Shown: positions 45,752 through 53,908 of the stretch, in pieces
Layout of the letters: the number at the start of each line of letters is the position of its first letter
Numbering within the stretch: position 1 is the stretch's first letter
NCBI GenBank assembly: GCA_017985985.1
Contig: JAGNWK010000002.1
Location: 1-64,000 of the forward strand
Origin: Oligoflexales bacterium
GTDB lineage: Bacteria > Bdellovibrionota_B > Oligoflexia > Oligoflexales > Bog-1112
Reading direction: 5' to 3'
DNA length: 64,000 nt
The notes under the pieces: model-generated
Databases searched by the model: none
What the model was told of the DNA's origin: nothing
What the model saw: the letters and a program-made list of their open reading frames with translations, nothing else
Translations under genes and position numbers: made by a program

Positions 45752-47445
45752 GCGCATAGCCTTTTTTCCTCTTCCTTAACAAATTCAAGAAAACTGCCCA
45801 AACCAGTTGGAAAGCCAAAAATGAGATGAGCCAACACATCTGCAACAGCTCTGTGCTTGAGAGTCCCTTCGCTAAGAAGGTCCGTGAATGTTTTGTTGAT
45901 AATCATCATAAATTTATAAGCCTGCTCTAACTCCAAACCATTGGGAGCTTTCATATTCCTGCCAATCATACCGAGATCTTGGAACAAACCATGAACAGGC
46001 ATCTCAAAACCCATAAACCACAAAGTCTGCTGTAGTCGGAGAGTTCTATTGGGATCCGTATGAAGAAAAACTTTTGCTTCAGAGAGAAGCCTATAGGAGG
46101 GGCTCTTTTCTACAACAATTTCTTTTGTCGATTTTTTGACGTCATCTAAAACAACCAAGACTGTATGCCAATCAATCAAATTAAAAAAACTCAAAACATG
46201 GCGGATAAGAAAGACATCTTTTTGCTTACAAAAAAACTCGACGTATTTAATCTGCTCAGCAAAGGGAAAATGAATAAAAGAATTGCAAGAAACTTCTTCA
46301 TTCTCTTCAGATAAAATTTGTAAACTTATATTTTCTTTGTTTTTCAAGCGTATAACAATATCTTCTTCCTGCTTTTTATCAAAGTGAAGATCTAATTTAT
46401 CCAAGTAAATATTGGATAAAAGATCACCAACAAATCCCTTTTTTTCTTTTAAACTGATAGCCAATCCATTTGATCTAAAAAAATCTCTAGGATTAGATCC
46501 AGCCTCTACGATTTTAGCCATCTCTTTTCGGAAGAAAAACGTAGTAGCACAGCGCGAAGCCTCTGTGCTCAAAGTTTTGAACGTGTTACTGACTGTATGA
46601 TCACCACCTTCTGTCACAGACTCTTTATCTTCAAGTTTGGAGTATCTAAGAATCTCTTCAAAACAGGCTTTATATAGATCTTGACGCATAGGAGGCAAAG
46701 ATTCTATTCTTGAATAAATTTCTTTCTTATATTTTTGAATATTTACTTTTTTATGACCCTGGTGATTACGATTTATATCGCGACGATCCGGACCATATCT
46801 TTTATTTTGGTTTTTTTTAGGGAATTCGTCCTTCTTAAGAAGCTCAATCACGTCGTCTAGATTCTTATCAAATTGATGATGATCTAACACTTTATCGATG
46901 AGACCAATGCGCAATCCTTCTTCAGAATGAATCTTTTTACCAAAAACAAGAAGATCTACCGCTTCCGTCAGACCGACTAAAGGCTCGAGACGGAAAGTAG
47001 AACCAAATAGAGGCAGCAAATAATAATCGATTAATTCGGTCAGATAGAATTGTGTATCGAAAGAATTAGAGGCAAATCGATAATCACATCCTAAAACAAA
47101 TTCCATTCCACAGCCAAAACAGTTCCCAGATATCGCCGCAATAGTAGGAACAGGGGAATGTGCCACTCTCTCGTAAGCTCTACGCGTTATCTCGGTAAAT
47201 GATTGAATGTCATCAAAAGATTTGATAGCTTTCGTCATAATTAGCTCAGCTCCATTCAGAAAACTGAATGGCTTTGTGCTTTTAAAAACGATAGCCTTGG
47301 TCTTTTTAACATCCAGATTCTCAAAGTATTCATCTATTTGCCTCGCTGCAGAAGTGCTAAAAACATTAACCGAGGCATTCGGTTTATTCATCTCAAACGT
47401 AGTAATTCCATTTTTTTCTGAAATTTTAAAAAGAAAATCTTTCAT
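45748..47445 (-). CDS. Enoyl-CoA hydratase-domain protein, FadJ-like but lacking a recognisable NAD domain
   Basis: 565 residues. The N-terminal crotonase domain (about 1-200) keeps the oxyanion motif GNCFGCGMEFVLGCDYRFA and both candidate catalytic Glu residues (GMEF and LTEL). A FadB/FadJ-like linker (SRCATTFFFRKEMAK) and a C-terminal helical domain like 3-hydroxyacyl-CoA dehydrogenase (VADVLAHLIFGFPTGLG) follow. The central Rossmann region is shortened and no GxGxxG is seen. Trifunctional FadB/J proteins are about 700 residues, so the dehydrogenase function appears lost and may be supplied by the adjacent SDR. ATGA overlaps join it to the ACP and SDR genes. Confidence 0.8.
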   Translation of the reverse strand: MKDFLFKISEKNGITTFEMNKPNASVNVFSTSAARQIDEYFENLDVKKTKAIVFKSTKPFSFLNGAELIMTKAIKSFDDIQSFTEITRRAYERVAHSPVPTIAAISGNCFGCGMEFVLGCDYRFASNSFDTQFYLTELIDYYLLPLFGSTFRLEPLVGLTEAVDLLVFGKKIHSEEGLRIGLIDKVLDHHQFDKNLDDVIELLKKDEFPKKNQNKRYGPDRRDINRNHQGHKKVNIQKYKKEIYSRIESLPPMRQDLYKACFEEILRYSKLEDKESVTEGGDHTVSNTFKTLSTEASRCATTFFFRKEMAKIVEAGSNPRDFFRSNGLAISLKEKKGFVGDLLSNIYLDKLDLHFDKKQEEDIVIRLKNKENISLQILSEENEEVSCNSFIHFPFAEQIKYVEFFCKQKDVFLIRHVLSFFNLIDWHTVLVVLDDVKKSTKEIVVEKSPSYRLLSEAKVFLHTDPNRTLRLQQTLWFMGFEMPVHGLFQDLGMIGRNMKAPNGLELEQAYKFMMIINKTFTDLLSEGTLKHRAVADVLAHLIFGFPTGLGSFLEFVKEEEKRLCA

Positions 47446-47726
47446 GAATTGTTTTCCTTCATTTTTTCTTCAATAAAATCTACAAGTGAGTTCACTGTAA
47501 GTTTATAAGGACTATCGCAGTTTAGAATATCTGGTAAAAAACAAGAAAATCCAAATTCATCTTCAAAAGCTATGGACAGTTCTGCTATCTTCAGAGAATC
47601 TATACCCAAATCACTCGTTAGAAGTGACTCTTTGCTCACAACAGATACTCCGCAGACTTGCACTAAACTTCCAACAATTCTCGAATATATTTCTTCTCTT
47701 CTTGAAATATTCAGTATTTTTGTCAC
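47442..47726 (-). CDS. Acyl carrier protein
   Basis: About 94 residues. The phosphopantetheine site is DLGIDSLKIAELSIAFEDEFG (Ser near residue 44-46), followed by an acidic helix II typical of carrier proteins. GTG 47726 has AAAGGA at correct spacing; the in-frame ATG 47732 touches that site. It overlaps the hydratase gene (ATGA). Within this operon it is the likely acceptor of acyl groups from the FAAL and the scaffold for the diiron oxygenase, hydratase and SDR. Confidence 0.9.
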   Translation of the reverse strand: MTKILNISRREEIYSRIVGSLVQVCGVSVVSKESLLTSDLGIDSLKIAELSIAFEDEFGFSCFLPDILNCDSPYKLTVNSLVDFIEEKMKENNS

Positions 47727-47847
47727 AGTCATTCCTTTCAGATGAGATGGGATAAAAAGGCTCCAGACCTTTGGATTAGCGGCAAAAAGAGACTAATCTT
47801 TAGCTTTTTTAAAAGATAATGAGATTTTATTAATTATTTTGGAAGGT

Positions 47848-48777
47848 TTAAGCAGCTGCTAGACTTTTGAGATTAGATTGGATAAGCCAAGGGATGAGAT
47901 CTTTATCTATTCTTTTAAGCAAACTATCTGTGAGCAGGCCATAAATACCCAATTGCTTTGGTATAACATGTCGATAAAACTGAACGACACCTTTCTCCTC
48001 TATACTCCTAATCGCTAATTTTATGCAACTCTCTTTGGAAAATTCGTATTTATCCCAAACGGGTACTGCAATCAGCGAAGAGAGACAAGCTCGAATGCCT
48101 TCATACACCTGATCTTCAAGTCTAGGCTTTATTCGCTCCCTCCTGTTCTCATCCAGATGAGAGAGAACACAACCATTGAAGGCTAGATGGCGGCCTTCAT
48201 CTGAGATGATCCTCCGAATAAGCTCCCCCAAAAGAGGTTCTTTTGTTTTTAATGCCAAAGAAGAAAGTAGGGAAGTAGCAGTCCATTCCAAGACGACTTG
48301 ACTAACAAAAAGCTGTATTTCAATAGACTTTTCTTCACAGAGCTGATCGAGAATAAGAGTCAGACTGGGATCGGGAGCATAGAGAATACCTATTTTTTCT
48401 TTAAGATATTTGGAAAGAGCTAAAAAGTGGGATCGTTCATCACTCAACACAGTGGACATGAACACCACCCAGTCCATGTTCGGACAGTTTGTCATAATAT
48501 GAGAAGCAAGCTTTATGCCTTTATATTCGCCAATAAGAAGATTGCACAAATGGTAAACACCCTCCTCAAGAATAAGATGCTGTCTCTGATTTTCTGACAT
48601 TTTTTTGAATTCAGGCAAATCTGAAATGAATGATACACCCCCCTGCATATTCATCATATTTTCAATATCTACAGTATTGTTCCAAGGTAAATCTTTCAAA
48701 AAATCCCACTGACCATCTACCGATTTTTTTATGAGTTTACCAATCTTTGGATCTTTTACATCGTAGTCGTTTATCAT
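47848..48777 (-). CDS. Ferritin-like diiron oxygenase (AurF/desaturase-like)
   Basis: 309 residues, mostly helical, no membrane segments. Carboxylate-bridged diiron ligands can be laid out as E84, E114-x2-H117 (SDERSHF), E164 (VVLEW) and E194-x2-H197 (SDEGRHLAF). The spacing of 30, 80 and 30 residues is that of a four-helix-bundle diiron enzyme such as AurF-type N-oxygenases, acyl-ACP desaturases or R2-like oxidases. Which chemistry applies (desaturation, hydroxylation, N-oxidation) is not visible. It is the first gene of the ACP/hydratase/SDR/FAAL/kinase unit; a 121-bp gap separates it from the ACP gene. SD-like GGTGGAAAG precedes ATG 48777. Confidence 0.8.
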   Translation of the reverse strand: MINDYDVKDPKIGKLIKKSVDGQWDFLKDLPWNNTVDIENMMNMQGGVSFISDLPEFKKMSENQRQHLILEEGVYHLCNLLIGEYKGIKLASHIMTNCPNMDWVVFMSTVLSDERSHFLALSKYLKEKIGILYAPDPSLTLILDQLCEEKSIEIQLFVSQVVLEWTATSLLSSLALKTKEPLLGELIRRIISDEGRHLAFNGCVLSHLDENRRERIKPRLEDQVYEGIRACLSSLIAVPVWDKYEFSKESCIKLAIRSIEEKGVVQFYRHVIPKQLGIYGLLTDSLLKRIDKDLIPWLIQSNLKSLAAA

Positions 48778-48796
48778 CTTTCCACCTGTTAAAAAG

Positions 48797-48822
48797 TCAA
48801 CCGTTTCCTGTGCAACGGTTGA
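48797..48822 (-). promoter_or_regulatory. Terminator-like leader hairpin (candidate attenuator) before the diiron gene
   Basis: On the minus strand TCAACCGTT and AACGGTTGA form a perfect 9-bp stem with an 8-nt loop, immediately followed by CTTTTT (plus-strand AAAAAG at 48791-48796). It ends about 20 nt before the ATG at 48777 and lies downstream of the candidate promoter. No minus-strand gene lies directly upstream that would need a terminator, so leader control (attenuation) or an operator is more likely. Confidence 0.55.
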
Positions 48823-48824
48823 AA

Positions 48825-48854
48825 CGAATAAAAACTTTAGAGCTAAAGCAACAA
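48825..48854 (-). promoter_or_regulatory. Candidate promoter with internal dyad for the acyl/kinase operon
   Basis: Minus-strand TTGTTG (48849-48854) and TATTCG (48825-48830) stand 18 bp apart, weak sigma-70-like boxes. The spacer contains the dyad CTTTAG-ag-CTAAAG (48835-48848), well placed for a regulator. The PP2C gene starts on the opposite strand at 48915, so the region serves divergent genes. Confidence 0.35.
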
Positions 48855-48914
48855 CTTGATTTTCATTCTGTTTGATCCGATACTCTTACGAGCACTTTTT
48901 TGGGGAGAACACTT

Positions 48915-49655
48915 TTGCGTATCACAATGGCTGGTTCGTCTGACATAGGCAAAATTAGAAAAGAAAATCAAGATTCCTATCATCTGGATGAGTCTGTAGG
49001 CTTAGCTGTTCTTTGTGACGGGATCGGGGGTAGACAAGGTGGCAAAAGAGCCTCTCATTTAGCTTGTGAGATTGTCCATCGGGAACTATCGAGCAAGAAA
49101 AAAGATGAACCGGAAGATTCATTTATCAGCTCATTTTTGGTGGATGCTATAACAAAAGCTAATGACATTCTCTTAAACGAAGGCCAAAAAAACCCTCATC
49201 TGGAGGGCATGGGAACGACCCTCGAATGCCTCTATTTCACAGCGGAAAATCTCTATATTGGTCACATTGGAGACAGCCGAACATACTTGTATCAGGATGA
49301 AAAAATAAATCAGCTCACCATAGACCACAGTGTTATAAGTTTGGTTTCTCACGGCCTTCTCACACCAGAAGCTCTTACTCCCCACAATAGTAATTCTCTC
49401 GTGAGAGCTGTCGGGTTATCGACAGATTGTGAGGCCGATGTCTATACTCATCCCATCAAGAGCGGAGACTTATTCCTGATCGCTTCAGATGGCCTATTTA
49501 ACATGGTAGGAGATGAGGAGATTGCATCTATCTTAGCACTGAATGACCAGCAACAGGCGCCTTCCCTGCAAGAGCTCGCCCAAACCCTCGTAAAAGCTGC
49601 AAACGAGCGCGGGGGCCGAGATAATATCACCGTCATTATTTGTTTGGTTGAATAA
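48915..49655 (+). CDS. PP2C-family protein serine/threonine phosphatase
   Basis: About 246 residues. PPM motifs with metal-binding Asp residues: SDIGKIRKENQDSYHL, VLCDGIGGRQGGKRAS, GHIGDSRTYLY, LIASDGLFNMV and GGRDNITVII. TTG 48915 is chosen because GGGGAG lies 7 nt upstream; the frame reaches TTG 48900. Soluble, no membrane segments. It is divergent from the operon that contains the pseudokinase-histidine kinase, which suggests but does not prove a shared signalling pathway. Confidence 0.92.
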   Translation: MRITMAGSSDIGKIRKENQDSYHLDESVGLAVLCDGIGGRQGGKRASHLACEIVHRELSSKKKDEPEDSFISSFLVDAITKANDILLNEGQKNPHLEGMGTTLECLYFTAENLYIGHIGDSRTYLYQDEKINQLTIDHSVISLVSHGLLTPEALTPHNSNSLVRAVGLSTDCEADVYTHPIKSGDLFLIASDGLFNMVGDEEIASILALNDQQQAPSLQELAQTLVKAANERGGRDNITVIICLVE

Positions 49656-49748
49656 GAAATCACGAATTGATACATTTTAAGAACCCTTCCCACAAATCGT
49701 TTAGTGGCATATGGGCTAGCTCCTACCTTATTATTTGGATCAAAAAAC

Positions 49749-51395
49749 ATGGCAAAACCACCAAAAATAGTAGCTCCTAGAGGTGATAAACTCAGTTGCA
49801 AAGGTTGGGTGCAAGAAGCTGCTATGCGCATGTTGATGAACAATTTGGACCCTGAAGTTGCTGAGAATCCAGACCAACTCGTCGTGTATGGTGGAACAGG
49901 AAAAGCAGCTCGGAATTGGGAGAGCTACCATAAAATCATTGCCACCCTAAAGACGCTAGGGGATGACGAAACGCTGCTTGTGCAGTCTGGTAAACCGGTT
50001 GTAGTTTTCCCTTCACATCCTGGAGCTCCACGAGTCATTATAGCCAACTCTAATCTGGTCGGAAAATGGGCGAATTGGGATCACTTTTACGAACTAGAGC
50101 GTAAAGGTCTCATCATGTACGGCCAGATGACTGCTGGATCTTGGATCTACATAGGAACCCAAGGAATTCTCCAAGGTACCTACGAAACTTTTGTGGCCTG
50201 TGCCGACAAATACTTCCAGGGTGATTTGTCTGGCAAATTTGTATGCTCCGCAGGCCTCGGTGGTATGGGTGGAGCACAACCACTTGCCGTCACCATCGCC
50301 GGCGGTGTGTTCTTAGGAATAGATGTGGATGAACATCGAATCCAGCGTCGGATCAAGGAAGGTTACCTTGACTGCTTAGAACCCGATTTGGATAGAGCTC
50401 TGCTTGCCGTCGAAAATGCCTGCAAGCAAAAGAAGGCGCTCAGCATTGGACTTGTTGGAAATGCCGCAGAAGTTTTACCTGAACTCCTGCGTAGGGGATG
50501 CATCCCTCATGTCGTTACAGACCAGACCTCTGCACATGACGAGCTCAATGGCTACATCCCTGCAGGACTAAGCCTAGCAGACGCGAGCTCTTTACGCCTG
50601 CAGAACCCTGAGGAATACAAACAGAGAGCCTTACGCAGCATGGCTCAACATGTAGAAGCCATGGTTCACTTTAAAGAAAAGGGTTCCATCGTTTTCGACT
50701 ATGGTAATAATATCCGAGCACAGGCTCAAAAAGCTGGTTATGCCCAGGCCTTTAGTTTCCAAGGCTTTGTCCCCGAATTTATCCGTCCTTTATTTTGCGA
50801 AGGAAAGGGCCCCTTCCGCTGGGTTGCTTTATCCGGCGATCCCCAAGACATTGACGTAATCGACCAGGCCCTGCTCAAGCTCTTCCCCGAAGATAAAAAA
50901 CTAGCTCGCTGGCTTGCAGCCGCCTCCAAGCTCGTCAAGTTCCAAGGACTACCAAGCCGTATTTGCTGGCTAGGTTATGGGGATAGGAGAAAAGCTGGGA
51001 TTTTATTCAATCATCTCGTCCGTACTGGGCAAGTTAAGGCCCCTATTGTGATCGGCAGGGACCACCTCGACTGTGGATCTGTAGCTTCGCCCTACAGAGA
51101 AACCGAAGGAATGAAGGACGGTTCCGACGCTATCGCAGACTGGCCCATTCTTAACGCCCTCATCAACGCCGTGAATGGCGCTAGTTGGGTAAGCCTCCAT
51201 CACGGCGGAGGCGTTGGTATGGGCTATTCCATACATGCAGGGATGGTCATCGTTGCCGACGGCACAACAGCAGCCGATGAACGACTCTCCAGAGTGCTGA
51301 CTTCTGACCCAGGTATGGGCGTTGTTCGTCATGCCGATGCGGGCTACGAAGAGGCGATTGAAGTAGCTCACCGCACTGGAATTAGGCTCTTATAG
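49749..51395 (+). CDS. hutU: Urocanate hydratase
   Basis: Second enzyme of histidine breakdown, converting urocanate to imidazolonepropionate with tightly bound NAD. 548 residues from ATG 49749 ([20 protein letters not shown]), the family's usual N-terminus; the frame reaches 49704. Conserved blocks include [55 protein letters not shown], the Cys-containing loop [14 protein letters not shown]...[12 protein letters not shown], and [15 protein letters not shown]. No hutH, hutI or hutG is nearby, so it is an orphan here. Confidence 0.96.
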   Translation: MAKPPKIVAPRGDKLSCKGWVQEAAMRMLMNNLDPEVAENPDQLVVYGGTGKAARNWESYHKIIATLKTLGDDETLLVQSGKPVVVFPSHPGAPRVIIANSNLVGKWANWDHFYELERKGLIMYGQMTAGSWIYIGTQGILQGTYETFVACADKYFQGDLSGKFVCSAGLGGMGGAQPLAVTIAGGVFLGIDVDEHRIQRRIKEGYLDCLEPDLDRALLAVENACKQKKALSIGLVGNAAEVLPELLRRGCIPHVVTDQTSAHDELNGYIPAGLSLADASSLRLQNPEEYKQRALRSMAQHVEAMVHFKEKGSIVFDYGNNIRAQAQKAGYAQAFSFQGFVPEFIRPLFCEGKGPFRWVALSGDPQDIDVIDQALLKLFPEDKKLARWLAAASKLVKFQGLPSRICWLGYGDRRKAGILFNHLVRTGQVKAPIVIGRDHLDCGSVASPYRETEGMKDGSDAIADWPILNALINAVNGASWVSLHHGGGVGMGYSIHAGMVIVADGTTAADERLSRVLTSDPGMGVVRHADAGYEEAIEVAHRTGIRLL

Positions 51396-51403
51396 ACTCT
51401 TTC

Positions 51404-51438
51404 TTTTGGGGAACCTGCTACGCTGGTTCCCCAAAAAA
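51404..51438 (+). terminator. Strong hairpin terminator after hutU
   Basis: Perfect 12-bp stem TTTTGGGGAACC / GGTTCCCCAAAA (51404-51415, 51425-51436) around a 9-nt loop, starting 8 nt past the hutU stop. Flanking T and A runs make it symmetrical, so it could end transcription from either side. Confidence 0.7.
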
Positions 51439-51477
51439 GCTTGCTAAGAATAATAAAAAGACCTAAGCATGGGGAAC

Positions 51478-51562
51478 GCGAAGATGGTGGAACTGGTAGA
51501 CACGTACGTTTCAGATGCGTATGCCGCAAGGTATGAGGGTTCGAGTCCCTTTCTTCGCACCA
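51478..51562 (+). tRNA. tRNA-Leu (anticodon CAG)
   Basis: Acceptor stem GCGAAGA (51478-51484) pairs with TCTTCGC (51552-51558), followed by A and an encoded CCA. The D arm has TGGTGGAACTGGTAGACAC, as in tRNA-Leu. The anticodon stem TACGT/GCGTA encloses loop TTCAGAT, giving CAG. A long class-II variable arm and the T arm GGTTCGAGTCC follow. Total 85 nt. Confidence 0.93.
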
Positions 51563-51609
51563 TTCTCTTCTAGCAAGGAGGGCATTGACCTCTTCTCGCA
51601 AGGAGGGGC

Positions 51610-51638
51610 TTGGGGAAACTGCGCAGCTGGTTCCCCAA
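51610..51638. repeat. GCTGCGCAG-family hairpin downstream of tRNA-Leu
   Basis: Stem TTGGGGAA / TTCCCCAA (51610-51617, 51631-51638) with the core actgcgcagctgg. It lies about 50 bp past the tRNA and may end its transcript; its stem matches that of the hairpin after hutU. Confidence 0.6.
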
Positions 51639-51692
51639 AAAGAACCTTGAATTAGCCAATTGCCAACAAACCAGAAATTCTGCGAGTGAAAT

Positions 51693-51977
51693 GTGTCTAA
51701 AATCGAAATTATGCAAGCTCAGGGTTTTGTTGTTCTACGCCTCAAACAAGCAGAACTCGTCATCTTGCCCCAACACGTAGATGCCCTTAAACAGATGAAG
51801 CAGAAGCCTGCATTTGCCGAATACTTCACTCAACAAGCTCTTGTAAATCGTCCAGCAAGAAAACTATTCCAATCCTGGCTCAAAAAAGAATCCGGGCTAT
51901 GGAGTCAGATCTATGCCACGATTCATGACGATTCGAATATAGCAGTCCCAGCTGAAGGGGGAGAAACCGGGACTTGA
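51693..51977 (+). CDS. Small protein of unknown function
   Basis: 94 residues from GTG (an in-frame ATG is at 51711). Soluble, basic, no signal peptide or motif I recognise. Its stop overlaps the TTG start of the next gene, and both lead into the ATP-grasp-like gene, so the three probably form one operon. The compact spacing and the lack of a competing frame support it as real. Confidence 0.6.
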   Translation: MSKIEIMQAQGFVVLRLKQAELVILPQHVDALKQMKQKPAFAEYFTQQALVNRPARKLFQSWLKKESGLWSQIYATIHDDSNIAVPAEGGETGT

Positions 51978-52252
51978 TCCGTAAATTTCTCATCATCGAA
52001 AAGAGACTGTTTCTCTCGTCTGCCAAACTGACAGAGAGTCTACCAAAAGCTATTCATATAGACCTACAGCTCTCTATAGAAGCCTACCAAAAAATCAACG
52101 AACTTGTTGAGCTCGCTGATTTTCTTCGCTCTACTCAGGCACCCACAACTGAAATCCAACAAGTCTATAAAAAAATATTTAAAATAGCCATTGTCTATGC
52201 TCATACAGAACAAGACCGAGGCATCCTGGCAGATAGACTTGGCGTATCATAA
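51974..52252 (+). CDS. Small helical protein of unknown function
   Basis: 92 residues from TTG, with a GGGGGAG-type ribosome site upstream. The sequence is predicted helical (LQLSIEAYQKINELVELADFL, IQQVYKKIFKIAIVYA). No known domain recognised. It stands 23 nt before the ATP-grasp-like gene and overlaps the preceding small gene by 4 nt. Confidence 0.55.
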   Translation: MIRKFLIIEKRLFLSSAKLTESLPKAIHIDLQLSIEAYQKINELVELADFLRSTQAPTTEIQQVYKKIFKIAIVYAHTEQDRGILADRLGVS

Positions 52253-52275
52253 TCATTCATAAGGAGTGACTCAGG

Positions 52276-53778
52276 ATGGACCAGCTTGACCATCACCCTG
52301 GAGCTTATCCCTCACATTTTTCCAGTGATATTTTCAAAAGCGAAGAAGGTAAACACAAGTTAGCAGTGTTCATCCACACCTTACGTTCCGAATACAAGCT
52401 CTCCGTTTACAGAGGGCAAGAAGGGTATAAGCCTATCCCTGCAGCCTTCACGCCTCTGACTGTTCAAGAAAAAACTTGGATGCTCATCCATAAAGACAGT
52501 CAACACATCTTATCCGCTATGCATAAGTACGCTCTGTATCTAACAAAACAAGAGCATAAAAAAATTGCTGAACTCTTATATAACGAGCTCAGCGCCCTAG
52601 AGCAGGAGGCCGCCTACAGTAAGACTCGCTCCCGCTTAGGGGTCGCCACGGCAAGGTTAGACCTATTCTTCGAAGGTGAAGAACTTAAAGTCATAGAAGC
52701 CAATACAAGCATACCTGCTATGCAGGCCTACAGTGATATGATCGTTCAGTCTTACCTCGCCATAGCTCCCATCTCCTCAGAATTTAACAAAACACCCCGA
52801 AATAGTCTTGAGCTCCTACAGTCCCTACTTTCTCATTATGAAAAAGCTGGAGGACAGAAGAAAAAACCAAGTGTTGCCATTGTTTCTAGAGTACAAGACT
52901 CCCAGCAAGCTGAATTAAAGTACTTGCAAAAGATCTGGCAAAGCGAAGGTCATGAATGCTTTTTACTTCATCCTGAGCAAATCAAAATCAGTGAAGACGG
53001 AAAAACTTTAGTTTTTGAGCAAAGCTCTGCAAAACTGGGCAAAAAAGAGTCCTTCTCCGATCGAAGCATAACTATAGACCTCGTCTATCGACATATTTTT
53101 GCCTCAAAACTAGATCCAAATTCAGACTTTGCAAAGGCCTGTCTTCAATCAGAAGTTTTCCATATTTTTAATCCCATCTCTGGTCACATGGAAGGAAAAG
53201 GCTTCCTTGCAGAACTCCTCCGCTCCGCATCAGACCCCCACATGGTAAACGAGATCCAGTTAAATGCAGATGAAGAAAGAGCTTTAAGTGAACGATGCAT
53301 CTGGACACGCCCCCTACTGAATCGCGAAGAAAAACTTCCTGACGGCAGCTTCGTTAAAAACTTATCTGACTGGGTAAAAGCAAATCGGGACCATCTTGTT
53401 CTCAAAAAACATATCAGTTATGGGGGACAAGATATTTTTTTAGGAAAGGAATTCCATTCACCAGCTTCACAAGAAAAAGCTGCAGCCTGGCTCGGACTCA
53501 GTGCACCCATTTCTTGGAGCCAGCTCGTCGACGCCTGCACCTCCGGTTGCTTCGGACTCTGGGTCGTACAAGTTCGACTGCAAGGAAAGCAAACCAAAGT
53601 CAGCTATATAGATCCAAAGGGAGAACCTATCTGGGATCAACCCTGCTATATTGATGCCTCTATTTTCTGTAATCATGGGGCAGATTTTCATCTACAAGGG
53701 GGCGTTTCACGCTTTGCTCCCGGGGCTATCGTCAACATTGTCCAAGGTGGCGGGCTCCTCCCTTTTCTCGTCTCTTAG
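52276..53778 (+). CDS. ATP-grasp-like protein (circularly permuted type, glutathionylspermidine-synthase-like)
   Basis: 500 residues, soluble. RLDLFFEGEELKVIEANTSIP (about 130-150) resembles the substrate-side motif of circularly permuted ATP-grasp ligases, with Glu-Ala-Asn matching the metal-binding ExN. LVLKKHISYGGQDIFLG (about 375-391) fits the ATP-binding Lys and glycine loop. VNIVQGGGLLPFL closes the protein. Such ligases form amide bonds; the substrate is unknown. AAGGAGTGACTC precedes ATG 52276. A link to the polyamine gene speA is speculation. I am moderately sure of the fold and unsure of the function. Confidence 0.6.
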   Translation: MDQLDHHPGAYPSHFSSDIFKSEEGKHKLAVFIHTLRSEYKLSVYRGQEGYKPIPAAFTPLTVQEKTWMLIHKDSQHILSAMHKYALYLTKQEHKKIAELLYNELSALEQEAAYSKTRSRLGVATARLDLFFEGEELKVIEANTSIPAMQAYSDMIVQSYLAIAPISSEFNKTPRNSLELLQSLLSHYEKAGGQKKKPSVAIVSRVQDSQQAELKYLQKIWQSEGHECFLLHPEQIKISEDGKTLVFEQSSAKLGKKESFSDRSITIDLVYRHIFASKLDPNSDFAKACLQSEVFHIFNPISGHMEGKGFLAELLRSASDPHMVNEIQLNADEERALSERCIWTRPLLNREEKLPDGSFVKNLSDWVKANRDHLVLKKHISYGGQDIFLGKEFHSPASQEKAAAWLGLSAPISWSQLVDACTSGCFGLWVVQVRLQGKQTKVSYIDPKGEPIWDQPCYIDASIFCNHGADFHLQGGVSRFAPGAIVNIVQGGGLLPFLVS

Positions 53779-53908
53779 TGCACAATTTCATTTATTTGGC
53801 CACCTCTTCTAAAATTTAAAATTTTTATTGCATAACTTTTTTTTAAACGATATGTTGATCGAAGGTTTTAATAAAATTACTTTTTTTCAATTTTCATGGA
53901 GCTTTTTT

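Noticed and set aside
51478-51562. tRNA-Leu as an integration site of a genomic island
   Set aside because: No integrase gene and no direct repeat of the tRNA 3' end were found within the window.
53828-53908. Longer N-terminus for the small secreted protein
   Set aside because: The extra 27 residues precede the signal peptide and lack a ribosome site, while GTG 53909 has GGAG at good distance.
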